From the NCBI GenBank assembly GCA_949130485.1, contig OX422202.1, positions 2,873,004 to 2,937,003 of the forward strand: DNA of 64,000 nucleotides, written 5' to 3'. The notes under the pieces were generated by a model, which saw nothing but the letters and a program-made list of their open reading frames with translations, had not been told where the DNA came from and ran no database searches. The position numbers and the translations under genes are program-made. This DNA is from Agelas oroides. Its lineage: Eukaryota > Porifera > Demospongiae > Agelasida > Agelasidae. Position 1 is the stretch's first letter. Each line of letters starts with the position of its first letter. This document shows positions 43,801 to 58,800 of this stretch, one piece after another.

Positions 43801-46800
43801 CCTGGAGATGCCACATATACATTTGTACAAAGAGCAGGTTGGCGAGATTCAAACTACTGGAGCCCCCTCCCCCTTAATGATGGGTTGCTTCCTGGAATAA
43901 CAGACTTGTTGCTGACCATCTTACAGACTCCTTTGTAATATCGTGTCCATTAAGTTACACTTCTACAAATCCACTCACTGCTACTGTGGTTGGGTGAAAG
44001 GGATTTGTCCAGTGACTGTGTGGATGTGACGACCTTCACAGGCGAGGCCCAACTCCCTGTACTGTCCTTTGTGGCTATCAGCTTGCAGAGACCTTATGTG
44101 TGTGCATGTATGCATGTGTGTGATGAGCAGTCCCGGATAAAATCATCCACCACATATTTTGATCACATCATTCCATTCAAAGTGCTGTATCGCTGAAATT
44201 CGGTTAGGGGCGGGGCTCATATATACTTCATAGATGCAGCTGATATTTATGCGTATGAGCCCCACCCCTAAATGAAGTTGTGCAATATGGTGCTTAGTCT
44301 CGTTCCCAGACCCTGGAGCAAGATCTCCAGTAAAAAGGAAGGAGGGTCTGGTGACATCATCACTAGCGTTGATATTGAATTTCACTTGAGCTAAGCCTTT
44401 GAAGTTGCCTGCTGGGCTTCAGTGAATTGGAAGTGTGATAAGGTCTTTAAAGCTAAGTATGTGTGGTCAGGAAGCCCAGTCAATGGACCACTCAGATTGT
44501 TACCTCAGGTGCTCAAAACATTTGTACTATATTCACGAGACCCTCCTTTCTCACATACGTGTACTGTACTGAGGGTCTGGGAAAGAGACTATACGGTGCT
44601 TTAAACGATACATGACGGACTATGTGTGTCGATACAGGATTGCTACATATGTATACCCAAGTGGTAGGTGTGTGTGGCTTATATACCATATTGTCCTGGA
44701 CAAGTGCCCATGGGCGCTCGTAGCTCAAGTATCAAAAATTGAGGGTGGGCAGTTACACGGAGGAGGTGCTTGAATGGTTCAACTATCCCCGTGCAAGCGC
44801 CCACCCCAGATGCAAAGTTAGCTATCGGGGAACTGAATTGACCTTCATCGTTGCTTCACCTGTGCTTCCCATAGCCTTGTTACCAAGCTTATGCAATGTC
44901 CGTCACTTGCAGTATGCAAATTTTGTATTGCAAGCAATGGATCGCTGCGAATAAGGCTATGGATGGGAGTGTGTGAAGCTTTGCTGCCAGATGTCGTGGT
45001 GCCTGAAGCACATCAGAATGATCACAGCTATGTAAGTGAGCTCAGCGGACCTACTTTCGATTCACTACACAAGAATTTAGCATGGTGGGCAGTTACACGG
45101 AGGACTTAGCTAAAAAAACAAGGAACTGTCAAAATTGGGGGATGGGCACATGCCCAGGACAGTAGTACAGTATACATATAAATATACAAGTTAGACGTAA
45201 CAGTATTGACTGTATACACACTCCCAATGCGTACACGTACTATATCCCAGAACCTGAAGCAGTTACACATGCACTGAATCTCATGACAAGTATGCCATTA
45301 CCATGGCATCATGGTAACACAAACTCTTGATATGATTGTAGCGAGACGAACCTATCACAACTCCTAATAGTGGCTGCCATAGTAACTTACAAGTATGAAG
45401 CAAACACAGTCTAGAACACAAGACACCAGTCAAAATATATTCTGTACCTTTCTAGTCTGTGACTACTTCAATGTGCCATAGAGTTTTATCTGTTACGTAA
45501 CCCATAAATGCACTATAGAACAGAGTCACACAAGCTATAACGAATGGCTGCATAACTCTTGTGTCTGCCTCACCGGCACTTATCATGGGCTCAAAGTAGT
45601 CCTGCAGTCCAGGCGGTATCCCCCTGATGGTATCACAGGAGTATCCCAGCTGTGGGATCAGGAATGGCAGCTCGAGGTTGGGATCCTCCTCCAGGTTGAG
45701 TTCAAGTCCATCATTCTGCAGTGCTTCATCTCTGTGTGACTGTGCAAGAATGACGAGCTCATTAGCAAACACTGGGTTGACGGCCATCTCTCCTTCTGTG
45801 AGGGAGCAGTTGTGCAGCAGGGTATTGATCTGAAGGGAGTTCAGCTTTGCACAGGAGCTAAACACACTCTGTGCTTCATCTGCCGACGGGGGCTTTTTTG
45901 ATGCTTGGAGGAGATTGGCAGCCTGTGTGTGTGTGTGTGGGGGGGGGATGGATGGATGTGTGTGCGTAAGAGTTCAGTTCCCTGTGTATTTGAGATGTAT
46001 ATGCAAAACCATATTGAGCTAGCCGTTTTACTACTGCTCTGCTCACTACTATAAACATGCAAAATGTTTCTGAGTGTCTGTTAACTGAAGACCAACAACT
46101 ATTACTGGTCTGGTAAAATAAACTTGAAATTGAAAACAGCAAGTATAGTATGTGTCGTATGGCTCCCTCCTTGCCTTGGTTTCATGTCTTTGTCACCTCA
46201 GGCATTTGATTGCTTCCAGTATGCAAACAAGGAGGGAGGAGGCCTGAGAGCTCATCAAGTGCAGTGATGTCAAGCAGACAGAAGGTAGACAAACAGGGGA
46301 CATCGCCTGACCACTATTAATAATTCAGACATTGCATTTATCAGTCCAGGTTTTAGCAAACACAATGAGCTGTATCGTCTTTGGACGGAGATTACAATAA
46401 AGGGTCTTGAGACTCTCACACTGGGCACCACACCCCGTGTGTGTCTACCTCTTGTCTACCAGATATCACTGCACATGACAAGCTCTTGAAGGCCTCTCCC
46501 CTCCAAAATTGAATCCTGGAAGCGATCAACTACTAGAGGAACTGGGAATAAGGCTTCTCCCTCCTTTGGTTACCAATGTTGACAACAGGGCTAAACACAC
46601 TAGCCATATCAGACAGAATCTTATCAGACACTTTACGATAACCACAAGCAAGCTATGGCTGCCTAGGCGCTCAGAAAACATAAACAACCACTAATAATAT
46701 TAGTGGTTAGTTACTATGGTAATATACACTGGCATACACAAGGTTGAATAACTGCTTGGAAACACACGGTTGGTAAGTTAGAAGGTGACAGTATGTGATG

Positions 46801-49800
46801 TGATCACACGCTGACATTCACCTAATTTGCCTACATGAGGGGGAGATACAGAGTGGAAAGAATAGTGTCTCGGAGGTGTAATTCAATCTTGTAGGTGGTG
46901 AGGGGAGGATTAAATGAAAACATAAACATTGGATCATTCTTCATTGTTCTCGATCACACACCATAACACTAAAGATGAATACCATCACGGAAGAGACTTT
47001 GAGGTCAGAAAATACTACCAAAATTCTACTTACCACTCCACTACCCATCACCTTGGTAACAGGTATTTCTTTACTCGTAAGTGAGGAGCATCTAGGAGCT
47101 CGATACTCGGGTAACAAAGACAGGAACGATGGCTACCAAGTATGTTAGACCTTTCTTTCTCTTACATACTATGTAATGTCGCTCATAGCATATGTGAAAA
47201 AATGACTTTAGAAATCCCCTGAACAGAAGAAGTAATACCCAGGCAGCTTGTGTGTAACAGCACTACCAAGGGTGACCTTGGTACATAACACATCTAACCA
47301 GCAAGTAAATGGCAGGGGATGGGTTATTGCCACAAGACAGTTGAAATTGTATACTCGTAAGAGGCTCTTTCGCTACAACTGTAAAGTGACACCAATCAAC
47401 CATTAAATGATTGAGAGCACATAAAAGGACAAAGAAGGGAGAGATGAGCCAAAGTGCACAGCGTCTAGTCAAGCCTACTCCACCCACGCTTTCATTGCTT
47501 GGGGAGTATTAATAGCTGGTGTGGAGGCCTGGAAATGATGTACCTGAAGAATACTGTCTCGTGGGAGCACTTCTGGGTCTAGACATGTCCCATACATGGT
47601 ACAGTCTACCAGAGCTTGAGACACAGCCTGCCTATGCACCAACCTGAATGACCATGTTCAAGTGGTCCTCAGCAGGTAGCTCCATACCCTCCTTCTCTGC
47701 CCACACTTTGACCCTGTCTAGACGTCGCCTCAGCTTCTGACCAATGGAACGTGTGCAGTACTTTGCCTCTGTCACCAACTTGTTGAACAGTTTAGTCGAG
47801 ATGTAGCGAAAAAGGAGGGAGAAGATCATTATAGACAATGTTGCGTTCACCCGGCAGCGTTTCAGGAGGGACACAGTTGAGCTCAGCGTGCTCAGAACAT
47901 CTCCGATTGTTGGCCTTCCTCTTCGACGAATCTTAGACCCTGCCACAGACCAGTACATACCAGTCATACTGTGTTGCCGGGTGATGGAAGTCCGTTTGAC
48001 TGGGACGACATCGGGGTCTTTGCCAATCGTACCACCTTCTCCGCCTGAAATATACCCCTCTTCTGAATCTGCTTCACTTGAGTCGTCGTAGAATGCAGGA
48101 AGGAACATGTTCAGATCCTTTAGCATGCACTGTGTGAAGTTCTTGTACGCCATGTGCACAATCTGGGTGAGTGTACCCTCATAGTCACTGGTGTACTGCA
48201 CCAGTTGCTGGTCCCGCTTGAGGAAGTGGAGAAATTCGGAGGTGTTGGCCAGCCAGAAGGCCAGCGACCCAGCAATGTTACGACTCTCCTGAGAGTGGGA
48301 AAAAAAGAAGGAAAATGTTATTAGTGGTTATAATTCCTGGTGCAGTAGAACCTCACTATTCCAACTGTCTGAAATACGGACCTTTTGTTTTAACGGCTTT
48401 ATTGGGCTCAACAGATTTTCTGCTACGCCTACTGAAATTCATTTGCCACACGACCTATTTACTCACCATGCTGAAATCTGACTACCAGATGGTACTCCCT
48501 TATTACAACTAATGGTGTGAAATATTTCAGAATGTTGTACTCCCTGATAATTAGAGAGCCAAGTCCCTGAGATACAGTTACCTCCCTATTCCAGACAAAC
48601 ATTGGTGGTCATTATTAGCCTCGTTCCCAGGCCTCCACCTGTTTTTTGTTCTTCGGTTTGCGTTCAGTATAATACACGGAAGCGGAAGAGCGTACTAGAC
48701 TTCATCATCAAGTGCTCCAACAATAGCCAGGACCCCAGACGTTCACGAGATCGACAGTACTCGACTTCACCGGTAAGAAACTCGCTCTATGGTTTATTGC
48801 ACACGAGTTTGTAAGATGGGCACTGCCTCCCCTAAGTCCACCTCGTGTCCACCGAACGTCATTCACGTGATAGGTGTTCCCAGGCCTTCCCCGTTTTTCG
48901 CTGCTCTTCTGCTTCCGTGTATTATAAGTCTGAACACAAACCGAAGAACAAAAAATAGCGGAGGCCTGGGAACGAGGCTAGGTCTTTATAGCGTCAGCAT
49001 TAGAGAGGCTCCACTGTATACAGCACAATCCAGGCCATACAAACAGAGGCAAAGTTTGTATGCACACAGAATTGGCACTCCAAGACAGAGCTTTGGGTGT
49101 ATTTACTAGCCATGCGGTGATCAGTTCTGACACACACACGAGGTTATAATACAGATGAATAATCAATAAACCAAACTCCCTGAATAAAAAAGGCAGGATA
49201 GACGTTATCCAAGGTCACCCACTGCGCAGGGTGCATTTCAGCCACTACCAGGCCTCATCAGCAACGCTGGAGTGATCGGGAGACGGGGGCTGCTATCTCA
49301 TGCACAACATGCAGTCATGTAGCTGGTCTCATTCATACAGCTTCATCTTTCTCCTCATGCAGCTGTCCTTTGAAAATCGTTGCTATGATAAAGCAATTAT
49401 TAAGTATGGATGGTACCTTGGAGGTAGTTTTAACAATGCACGGCAGTACACTTTCATAGCTGGAGCTACTCAATACTAGTTACGTACCTTCACGGCTCTC
49501 TTGATCTGTGTAATGATGTTCTTGAGAGCGAGAATGAGGAATTTCCTTCGATCTGACCTACTGGAGTTTGGTTGGAAATCTGGAGACAGGTGGTGTTTCA
49601 ATACCAAGTAGAGTCCATAGGCTGGTGCCAGTTTGAACTGCATGAGGTAGCCGTTGACCTCGGAGACCATGTTCTGCAGGAGGAGGTTCTCCTGGGCCTG
49701 GTAGAAGGTGAGGGAGGCGGGGAGGACTAACTCCACTACCTCCAAGTCTCCCCCACCCTGGGGAGAGGAGTAGTGCCGCTTCCTGTGCCCAGGAAAAATG

Positions 49801-52800
49801 TCACCGTGCTGCATGTGGCAAAGAGAAGGAGAGTGATGCAAGAGATGAGCGTACATTCACTACACATTGCCTACTCTGCAAACTAAGCAGGTACACGTTC
49901 ATTTTCCCAGGCCTCCCCCGTTTTTTTTTTTTTTGTTCTTTGGTTTGCGTTCAGTATAATACACAGAAGCAGAAGAGGGTGAAAAACGGGGAAGACCTGG
50001 GAACACCTATCACGTGAATGACGTCTGGTGGACGCGAGGTGGACGTGGGTGAGGGGGGGGGGGGGGGTGACCAACTACAAATTTGTGTGCAATAAATCAT
50101 AGAGCAAGTTTCTTACCGGTGAAGTTGAGTACTGTCGATCTTGTGAACGTCTGGGGTCCTGGCTATCGTTGGAGTGCTCGATGATGAAGTCTAGCACGTC
50201 ATTTGAATGTGGACCCCTCCCCCCCTACGTCCACCTCGCGTCCACCGGATGTCATTCATGTGATAGGTGTTCCCAGGCCTTCCCGTTTTTCGCGTTCTTC
50301 CGCTTCCGTGTATTATAGCAAACCGAAGAACAAAAAACGGGGGAGGCCTGGGAACGAGGTTAAAGCAGGTACACGTTAATGTGCTGCATATGACATAGGT
50401 AGAGAGTGACGATCAACTACACTCCTGTGAGGCATGAGCGTGCATACATTACCCACTGTGTATAAGACTTCATAATATCATATTATTTAACCCTTTAACA
50501 ACCGATGACGCTTTTTGGCGTTGTCAGTTTTTGGCCGCATGTTATCAGTTATTTAACAGACCAATTAATTCCAGTTAATAGCCTACGGTGGTTAAAGAGT
50601 TAACAGACCAAAAGTTATAATTAGTAAGTAGGAGACATGCAAGTTTCCACTACAAAAGCGACTAATGTCTACGGCATGTTACCATGCAGTGATTCTTAAT
50701 CCAATCACAAGTCATACGGCTGTTACATCAACCATCCATTCACCTCTAGGACAACACTACCAATAAAACAAACACCCAACAGAGACAAACTAGCCTAATT
50801 CTCAGGCCCCTGCCCAGCTTTCCGTCTTTTGTAAGTTTCAAGTGCTTCTGTTTTGAAGTACTGTCTCCCTCAGTTGTCGTGTACACATTAGTAGCACACA
50901 ACTGATCACTCATGAAAACAAACACGGCCGGAATAACCACATTAGCACCAAGACTTTAGCTGACTGACCATATACATCACCACTCTCACAGCACAGTCAT
51001 CACACAGTTAGTTAAGTGGCAGCTCTAGGAATGTCATACACACACAACAACTCTGTTTAGAGTGTTATTGTGTCAACATTCCTTCAACAACACCACTAGC
51101 TTAACAAAAACATTTCACATAAGTTGAAGCACTTTTGTTTTGAAGTGAAGTTGTTGTCAAATCATTATTCTGGTTTTCATGAACAATCATTACCAAGTTC
51201 TGTATTACTAAATAACAATGAGCCCTTCTAATGTGCTCTTGACATTACTATGACTCTAGCTGACTGACCGTAGGGCTTCCTCTAAACATCATTGGCTCTC
51301 AAAACATAGTTGTGTCAGACACGTAAAAAGACAGCAGCAACTCTAGGAGTGTAACACACACACACACACACGCAACAACCGCTGCTTTAGAGGACTATGC
51401 TGGACGCATTCCTGGTTGCATTCCAATTTGATACTCTGTTGCTTGAGTACCACTGGCCACATTGGTATGCTAGGCTTTCAGAGAAGAGATGCCCGTGTGC
51501 TGCTATACTACGATGGGGACGCATAAGAACAGCAGCTTGAGTAAGAGCGTGTAACCCCGATAGAAGCCCGTAGGCCAGCGGTAAAGACGCTTCTTGTACT
51601 ACCCTAACCACAGTGCTATGCTAGTACACACACATCTTGCACTATTCAGTCCGAGTTCAGAAGAGAACTTAAATCAGTTTGTTACTGCCAGCTACAGCTA
51701 AAAGGAGGAGGAGGTGGAACTGAAACAGTGACAAGATGCAGAGAGAGAGAGAGGAGAGTTGCCTCAGTTTGTATGTTCAGCTGAGTGAGGCAGAACAGTG
51801 GTGTGAAGGGTACAAATATAGGATGTTTGTCAGAAGGGCGTAAAGGCATGACAGTGGTTGTAGGTCAACGTGTCAGCCCACTACTGCTTTATCGGGTGTA
51901 CTACCTCTGCCCTTTTTCCCACACTCTAAAAGCAGAACATGGCAGCTTTCATTCAGCAGGTCACGTACTTACACTCTAGACTCTACCCACAGGAAACTGG
52001 TGTATGGTATATGCCCCCAGTATACATCTGCGACCTGTTGGAATGTCTGTCATTATCATATTATCTCACTACTGCTGGGATAATACCAAATTAGACTTGA
52101 ACTTTGAACCCTTGCTAGCATTTAGATCCAGGAGGATTCTGGTTGTTAACATCACAAACAAAGTAGTAGGTTTTTTTGAGCTACAGAGGAACCCCTCTAA
52201 AGCGGACACCACTGGGACAACCACTGTGTCTAAAATATGGAGGCATCTGTACTTCAGGGGGTTCCGGTGTACTTCCATTAGGCGTGGTAATGAATACTTG
52301 AGCACGATGAGGCCGCATGTCCAGACCCCACCCTTGCTGTACACTGATGGGGAAGGTTAGTACGAGAAGTGACAGTGCTAACATTAGTTGAGTCCAGCGC
52401 TGGTGGAAGACAATCTTAGGAAGTGGTATGAGGTACTGGTGGGACTGTGGGGATCAGTCTGCTTTACAGAATGTCAACGTGTCCATAAATCAGGGGGTGG
52501 GATAGACAGGCAAGGATTGGGGACCATGCACGTTTGTCCGGATAATCGTGTACAACTCGGAAAATCTGGAAATAGGGAGTTCCACTGTAGCCGTAACAAA
52601 ATTTCACAGTAAATAAAGTCAATTTAACATTATTGGCAAACTGACCTTTGACCCAGGTGGAATGCTGCTGTCTTCAGGGATGAAGCATGGCTCGGAAATC
52701 TTCCTCCGTACCCTGGGATAGCCTACCGTGTCAGCCTTCAGGTTGTACTCAGAGAACGCCCTGTCCTTGAGCCTCCCAGTGTGGTGTTGGGAAAAGGTTG

Positions 52801-55800
52801 GATTCAGAAAATCCTCGACTGATACAGCTTTTGAGATATTCTCTGGTTTTGTAGACGTCAGCTCCTGTCTGGGAGCCCTACGGCTGCTACTTGGATGTCC
52901 AATACTAGTGGGAAGGGTGTGTGTGCTCGAGTATGATCGGTTCATTTCTACGGGGGCAAAAAATCGAAACATTTCGCGGTCTCCAAGTTTCACCTCCGCA
53001 TTGTGGGGCAGAAACGTCGGTTCAATCACCCGCTTCTTGTTGATGAAGATCACCGCTGTCTTGTCCAGTGGGGAGATTTTAAAAAAGCCTTTGACGCTGG
53101 AGATGACACAGTGCCGAGGCTTGATACCAGCAGACGTAAGACAGATGTAGCTTGCAGGGTCCAAGAGTGCGACATTACTGCCAATTTCAGTTGACACTGG
53201 TGATAGAAAGAACCTTCTGGGGCTCTGGGGGGGACTCTGTGTCCCCTGGAATATCTCAACCAGCGCTGGAAGTGCTGGGTCATCTTCAGGAGACCGAGAT
53301 CGAGAATAAGACTCACGATATCTGCGTGCAAAACTGGCCCTCCTCCTCAGCTGGAACTGAACAGTGATGGGGCGTTGGGTGTTGGCACCCCAGGCATTGT
53401 GGACATGCAGGGGGCAGTCTTTGTCGTCCAGTATTCGTTCCGTATACCCTATATTAAGCTGAGGGTCACTGCTAAAGTGTGAAGTGGGGGGGATGGTGAC
53501 TTGAACAAGGCAGAAGTCATTTGGGTCTTCCCGGAGGCCATATTTATCCAAGGCACTCTTTACCACTTGTGCGGCTGTGTCTTTTTCAGATATAAGCAGT
53601 GATTTGCAAGGGACGTCAGGCAAAACGGAGTCTGCATACACACGAACAGTGCCATCACTATCAACCTCATCACCATGGTAAGATACACGCCTCTTGCTGC
53701 CCATAGCCTGGTTTTTCTTGTTCTTCACTGATATGCTTCTAGTAAATCGTGACTCAGGCATATCGGTGTACAGTGATCGTGCTATAGAACCACGAAAATC
53801 CTCTTCCTCCACATCTATCTCCTTCCCAACAGCCTTCTCTTTTTTGGCTTTTTTCTTCTTCTTTTCCTTCTTTGGAGATTTTCGGAAGAGGCCTTTGAAT
53901 CCAAATTCCATTGGTTCTCTTCTCAAGAGGAACCTTCCCTCGCGCACTCCGTTCACCCAGCTCAGCTGTACCAGGAGAGGATGCTCACTCTTGTCCAGCT
54001 TACGTTCCTCTGGAGAAGGAGAAAGGCACATGGACACAGGAAATAAACAAGGTGAAGGAGGGGCGGGTCCCCTACATGAACAATCATCTCCCTGAAAAAA
54101 GGCAGGCAGGCCTAGATGTTACACAACGTCATTCCCTTTGCAGGACATGATTTGGCTGAGGCAAGGCCTCATCATCAGTTGTACTAGAGATAGCGGCTAC
54201 TCAGGTGGTGGTGGCCTTATCTATATAGTGGGGTAACAGCCTCTTGAAGGCAGTCTCTCTCCATGGAGCTGTCCTCATTTCTTGATTGTTATCTCCATAA
54301 TGTGGATAAGGCCAGCCACCTGCTTGGCCGATTTCTTTTACAAGAGATAGCTGTCCCCAGTGGTTGGTCGGTATGGCTGATGAGGCCTTGGGTAATGGCT
54401 AATTTCTGTACTTGTATATCTTTTGTCTAGACTTTGTAGTTTGGAGATTGTTCTGCTCATACATTGTTTGTGTCTACATTACGCTGCATAATAGGGAGAT
54501 GTGGCCATTGATCATTCATAAATACAGCAAATTAATTTAAGTCGTTGACATGGCTACAGTAAATTCATGATACCATCCCCAGCTCACATATATGTCTAAT
54601 TCCCTTCCCACAATGAGTGTTGTCCTAGCTGTGTTACCATGTTACCACCAACTGTTACATGACTGTATGGTATCACCTATGGTATTGACAGTGGTTCATT
54701 TAGGGGGTGGGGGGGGGGGGGCACTGGCCCCCCCTTGATCAAATCTTGCCCCCCCCTTGCTTCCAAATTAAAAATTCTCTATTCACTACAAAGTCCCTGA
54801 GAATGCACCAGAAGCAGTCTCAGACAGTCTAAAATCTAAAATTTTCTGGGGGAGCATGCTTATGCACATGTACACAGGGCTTTGCCCCCCATATTTTTCA
54901 TAAATACTCATTTCCCTTGGATCAATTTCTAAATGAAGGCCTGACTGAAGCAACATTTGCAATGTTCATAGCTTTGCAAGCATCAAAGATACATTCAACC
55001 AACAACTTCTAGTGCTAGGAGATATGTAATAGTCTTGTCCCCAGACCCTACCCTCTCACGAAGAAATATGGTCCGGTGAACCAAGTTGAATTTCTTGGGC
55101 TAGTGGGCACTTTCGCGACTAGTGCAACCTAGCAACATTCAAAACATTTTGTGCCACACCTGCTCAAAATATGTTTGAATAGAGAGGCAAAATTTGACTG
55201 CCACAAGGAAAGTGCTGTGTAATAATTAATGATTTTGCCATCTCATTTGTCCTAACTATATTTGGGAAAAAAGCAGAAATTTGACTTTGCTCACCAGACG
55301 ATTTGTCGCTGGGCACAAGACTAGGAGGTCTGTTTTATTGAGAAGCCCTAGCTGTATATTGTGAAAGTAGCCAAAAGTCTTACAGCTAATAGTTAAAGCT
55401 GAAGCAAAGCCAAGTATTTTATAGGCTTAGCTGGCATGTAGTCACAGACCACCAACTGCACTATGCCATTTCTGAGGTACAGTAGCCTCATACGCAGGCT
55501 GTTTGGTAAGCTTGGAAATGAAGCTAGAAGTACAATAAGTTCGCAGCTTATCATGTTTGAGCAGTTTATCGTGATTGTGGGGCTTTTGAAAGGTGTGCTC
55601 CTATATAAAAATGATTTCAGTTGGCATCAAACAAGAGCGCAATGTTGTGAGGACTAGTGGTTCCTCTCCTCGTACACAGCACTGGCCACTGAGCAGATAT
55701 GCATACTACTGATAGCACAGTTTGTAAAACCAACAGCAACGTCAATACAACTATGCATAGGAAGCGGAAGACACTTGAGATAGAGGGGGAGGGGGCACAT

Positions 55801-58800
55801 CACTACATGGCTACAAATTACTTGCCGGTAAGATTGTGTGGGGGCACTACCCCCTCACACACAATTTTGTGGGGGTCTGTGCCCCCTCCAAGCCCACCCC
55901 CCTCCTTCCGGTGCCTATGCTACTGCAGTGTGAAGAGCTCCTAAAAGTCCAACGGAAGTAGCAACCACCAAGTAAAATGAGATCCAGCACTTAGAAGAAC
56001 TACCACTTAATATTGAAATATGAATTTTGATATTCATGTATTAGAGTACTACGACAACACAACTCATGCATGGCCGATATGCCGCACTTCACATCTAACC
56101 TTGATTAAGGTCACTACGTCACATGTCACACTTCTACCCACCACAGGCTGCAAATTAAGTTAATATCTAACTCTTGTCCTCCAAGACATTTGGGCAGTGA
56201 GGGACGTGACATGTGCATGCATCAAACACAGACATCATTATGATTATGACATATGATTAAACAATCACCGAAAACAAACCCATTTAGAGGTATTCTGAGC
56301 ACAAACATGTGAAGTGATGCTCATCTGGTTTAATGGACCCTACCTAGTCGTCTAGGCTGGTTTTATGGATCCTACCTAGTCGTCTAGGCTGGTTTTACGA
56401 CCGACCTAGTCGTCTAGGCTGTGTCTGATACCTGGGTGGCAAGTGGCCACTAGCTGGTTAAAAACTAACCCGCGTTGTTATTGAGATTCCGTCTTCACGG
56501 AAAGAATACCATCCACACACATGTATGCACACAATGTCACTAACTTGATCAAACCTAAGTGATTTTAAAGCAGCAATTAACACTGGGATATAGTTCTAAT
56601 GACTCCATGTGCAGCTAGTCACAATACATTAATCGCTAGCCACTGCCATGGTATTGCAAGAAATTGCTAGGAGCCCAATGGACAATGAACGAGACAATGG
56701 TAGCCGCCACCTTGGTAGCCGCCACATGGTAGCCGCCACATGGTAGCCGCCACATGGTAGCCGCCACATGGTAGCCGCCACATGGTAGCTGCCACATGGT
56801 AGCTGCCACATGGTAGCTGTCACATGGTAGCTATCACCATGGTAAATGTCACCATGGTAGCCATCACCATGGTAGCCATCACCATGGTAGCTGTCACCAT
56901 GGTAACCATCACCATAGTAGCTGTCACCATAGTAGGTGTCACCATGGTAGCTGTCAGCATGGTACAGTAACAGGATTTTCTTGGTTCAATATTGAGACAC
57001 TTGGGGGGCCTAGGAGCTCATTACTCAGTTAACAAGGATAGAAATGATGGTTACCAAATATGTTAGATATCAATTCTCACAATACCGCTTGTGGCTTTGC
57101 TACTTTAAATGTTATGCAAAGGAATGACTGTATAAGCCAACATAGCGCATGGGAAATGCAAAACATTGAAGGAATGAGTAATCCACTTGACTGCATTGTC
57201 TGCATGTGGTCAAGCACCTACCTCTGGTGAGAACTGCTTTTGGCTAACACTTAGTACATGTGCCACCATGCAATCTGCTTAATAACTCTTTAACCACTAC
57301 TGATGAGTGTACAGATTTGACCACACGCTATCAGTCATAGGTCCTGTGTTACAGAGTGGGTCTCTTGGCTGACTACAGAAAGGCCTTGGTTGGCACTGGG
57401 TGGGCCATTTCTTTTGCAAAAAAAAAAAAAAACGGGCATAGAAAAATCCTCCTCTCACCTTGTAGGGGCTTCATTTCTGGCACGGTAAGGAGTTTTCAGT
57501 CTGAAGAAGCATTTGCTGGTCGGACTATTGGAAGCTTGCTAATGAGTCAGTGTGGTTAGAGTTCTGATGGTTTGCTGAGAGAGCGAGAAATAAATCCATG
57601 GGAAAAAATCCGGGATCTAGCTCTGAGTGAGTGAGAATCAGTTGGAATTCGGCTGAAGCCTCTAGGCAATGCTGCTTATATATGTAGCTTGTCTTCTGCT
57701 CCTCTGCCAGGGGTCCAAGTGGCTTAATGGTAACAGTGTCTGAGTAGTATTCAGAAAGTCTTGGGTTTGAATCCCAGCTGGATCCCAGATTTTTTTCTGA
57801 GGATCTATTTCTCGCTCTCTCAGCAAAAGATCAGTACATCAAGCCTCTGTGGTTAGAGTTGTGAACCTGCACAGAATGGTTTAAAGTACCTTTAGCTCAT
57901 GTTACCAGTGCTAGCTAGCTCCCAGCAGGAGTCAAACTACAGGTATCAATAGTCTAAAAAAGACTTTTAGGAGGAGGGAGTCAAGGAAGAACAAGGCTAC
58001 GCTTGTCCTATTGTGATGAAGCAGTTCCCTAGTTGTTACTCTCAAGTTGTGATGAAGCAGTTCCCTAGTTGCTACTCTCAAGTTGTGCGAAAGTATACAC
58101 AGCGCAGGTTCAGTACTACTACACAGAAATGAGTAGCATCTGGTACGATAGTAGTATTTTAGGTGAAGATGGTATAGGATGGTCGCCATGGCGTCTGCTG
58201 TCCCCCCACAAACTCACATAAAGTGTTGAGGGGGAGTTGTCTGATTACTCTACAAGACAGTTTGTTTAGCGTAAAACAACTTTGTCAATAGGCTAATTGA
58301 CCTGCGGGCGGTTGATGAGAAATATGAACATAGTTTGGCTATCATAGTCTGTATATCCAATAGCAGTCTACCCGATTTTTTGAATTTTCATATGTTAGCA
58401 GTAATTAATAGACACTGTCATAGTAGTAGGTTATTCTTCCTTATATCAAGCGGTAACCACACCTTAAGTGGAAAGAAACTGAATTGAATGTAGGTAAACA
58501 AGTCAATCAATCAATCAATCAATCAATCAATCTAAATTATGATGTTACGTCAGCACCATCCCTACATAGAGAGTCTACCGACTCTCTGATGATGTTACAT
58601 GTGGGAACATTGGGAGCTCATGAGCAAGCTACCAAATAATATTTCTGTACTCACTGCTTCGTTCTTTGTCATAAACAAAACAAAGAACTGTATACTGGCA
58701 CACAGAATTTACATATTTCAGCCAATGCCTACACATAAATACACCTTGCTTGCATGAAAGGTGGTACAAAGTGAATAGGTATGTCACGCCCACCTAAAGC

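Noticed and set aside
47557..47640. Possible 84-bp phase-0 cassette exon of afadin (AVSQALVDCTMYGTCLDPEV...) between exons 5 and 6.
   Set aside because: The intron to exon 5 would be only about 16 nt, too short to splice. Exon 5 joined directly to exon 6 aligns better with vertebrate afadin (VIQ-AANLLQ).
52728..53150. 140-codon plus-strand ORF opposite afadin exon 3.
   Set aside because: It is an antisense shadow of the RA2/FHA coding exon.
56695..56965. CRISPR array or coding repeat.
   Set aside because: The units are contiguous with no spacers, drift in length, and lie in a eukaryotic intron. This is a minisatellite.
57715..57792. Functional tRNA gene.
   Set aside because: A and B boxes are recognisable, but the anticodon arm does not fold well and the context is repetitive, so I list it as a SINE-like head only.
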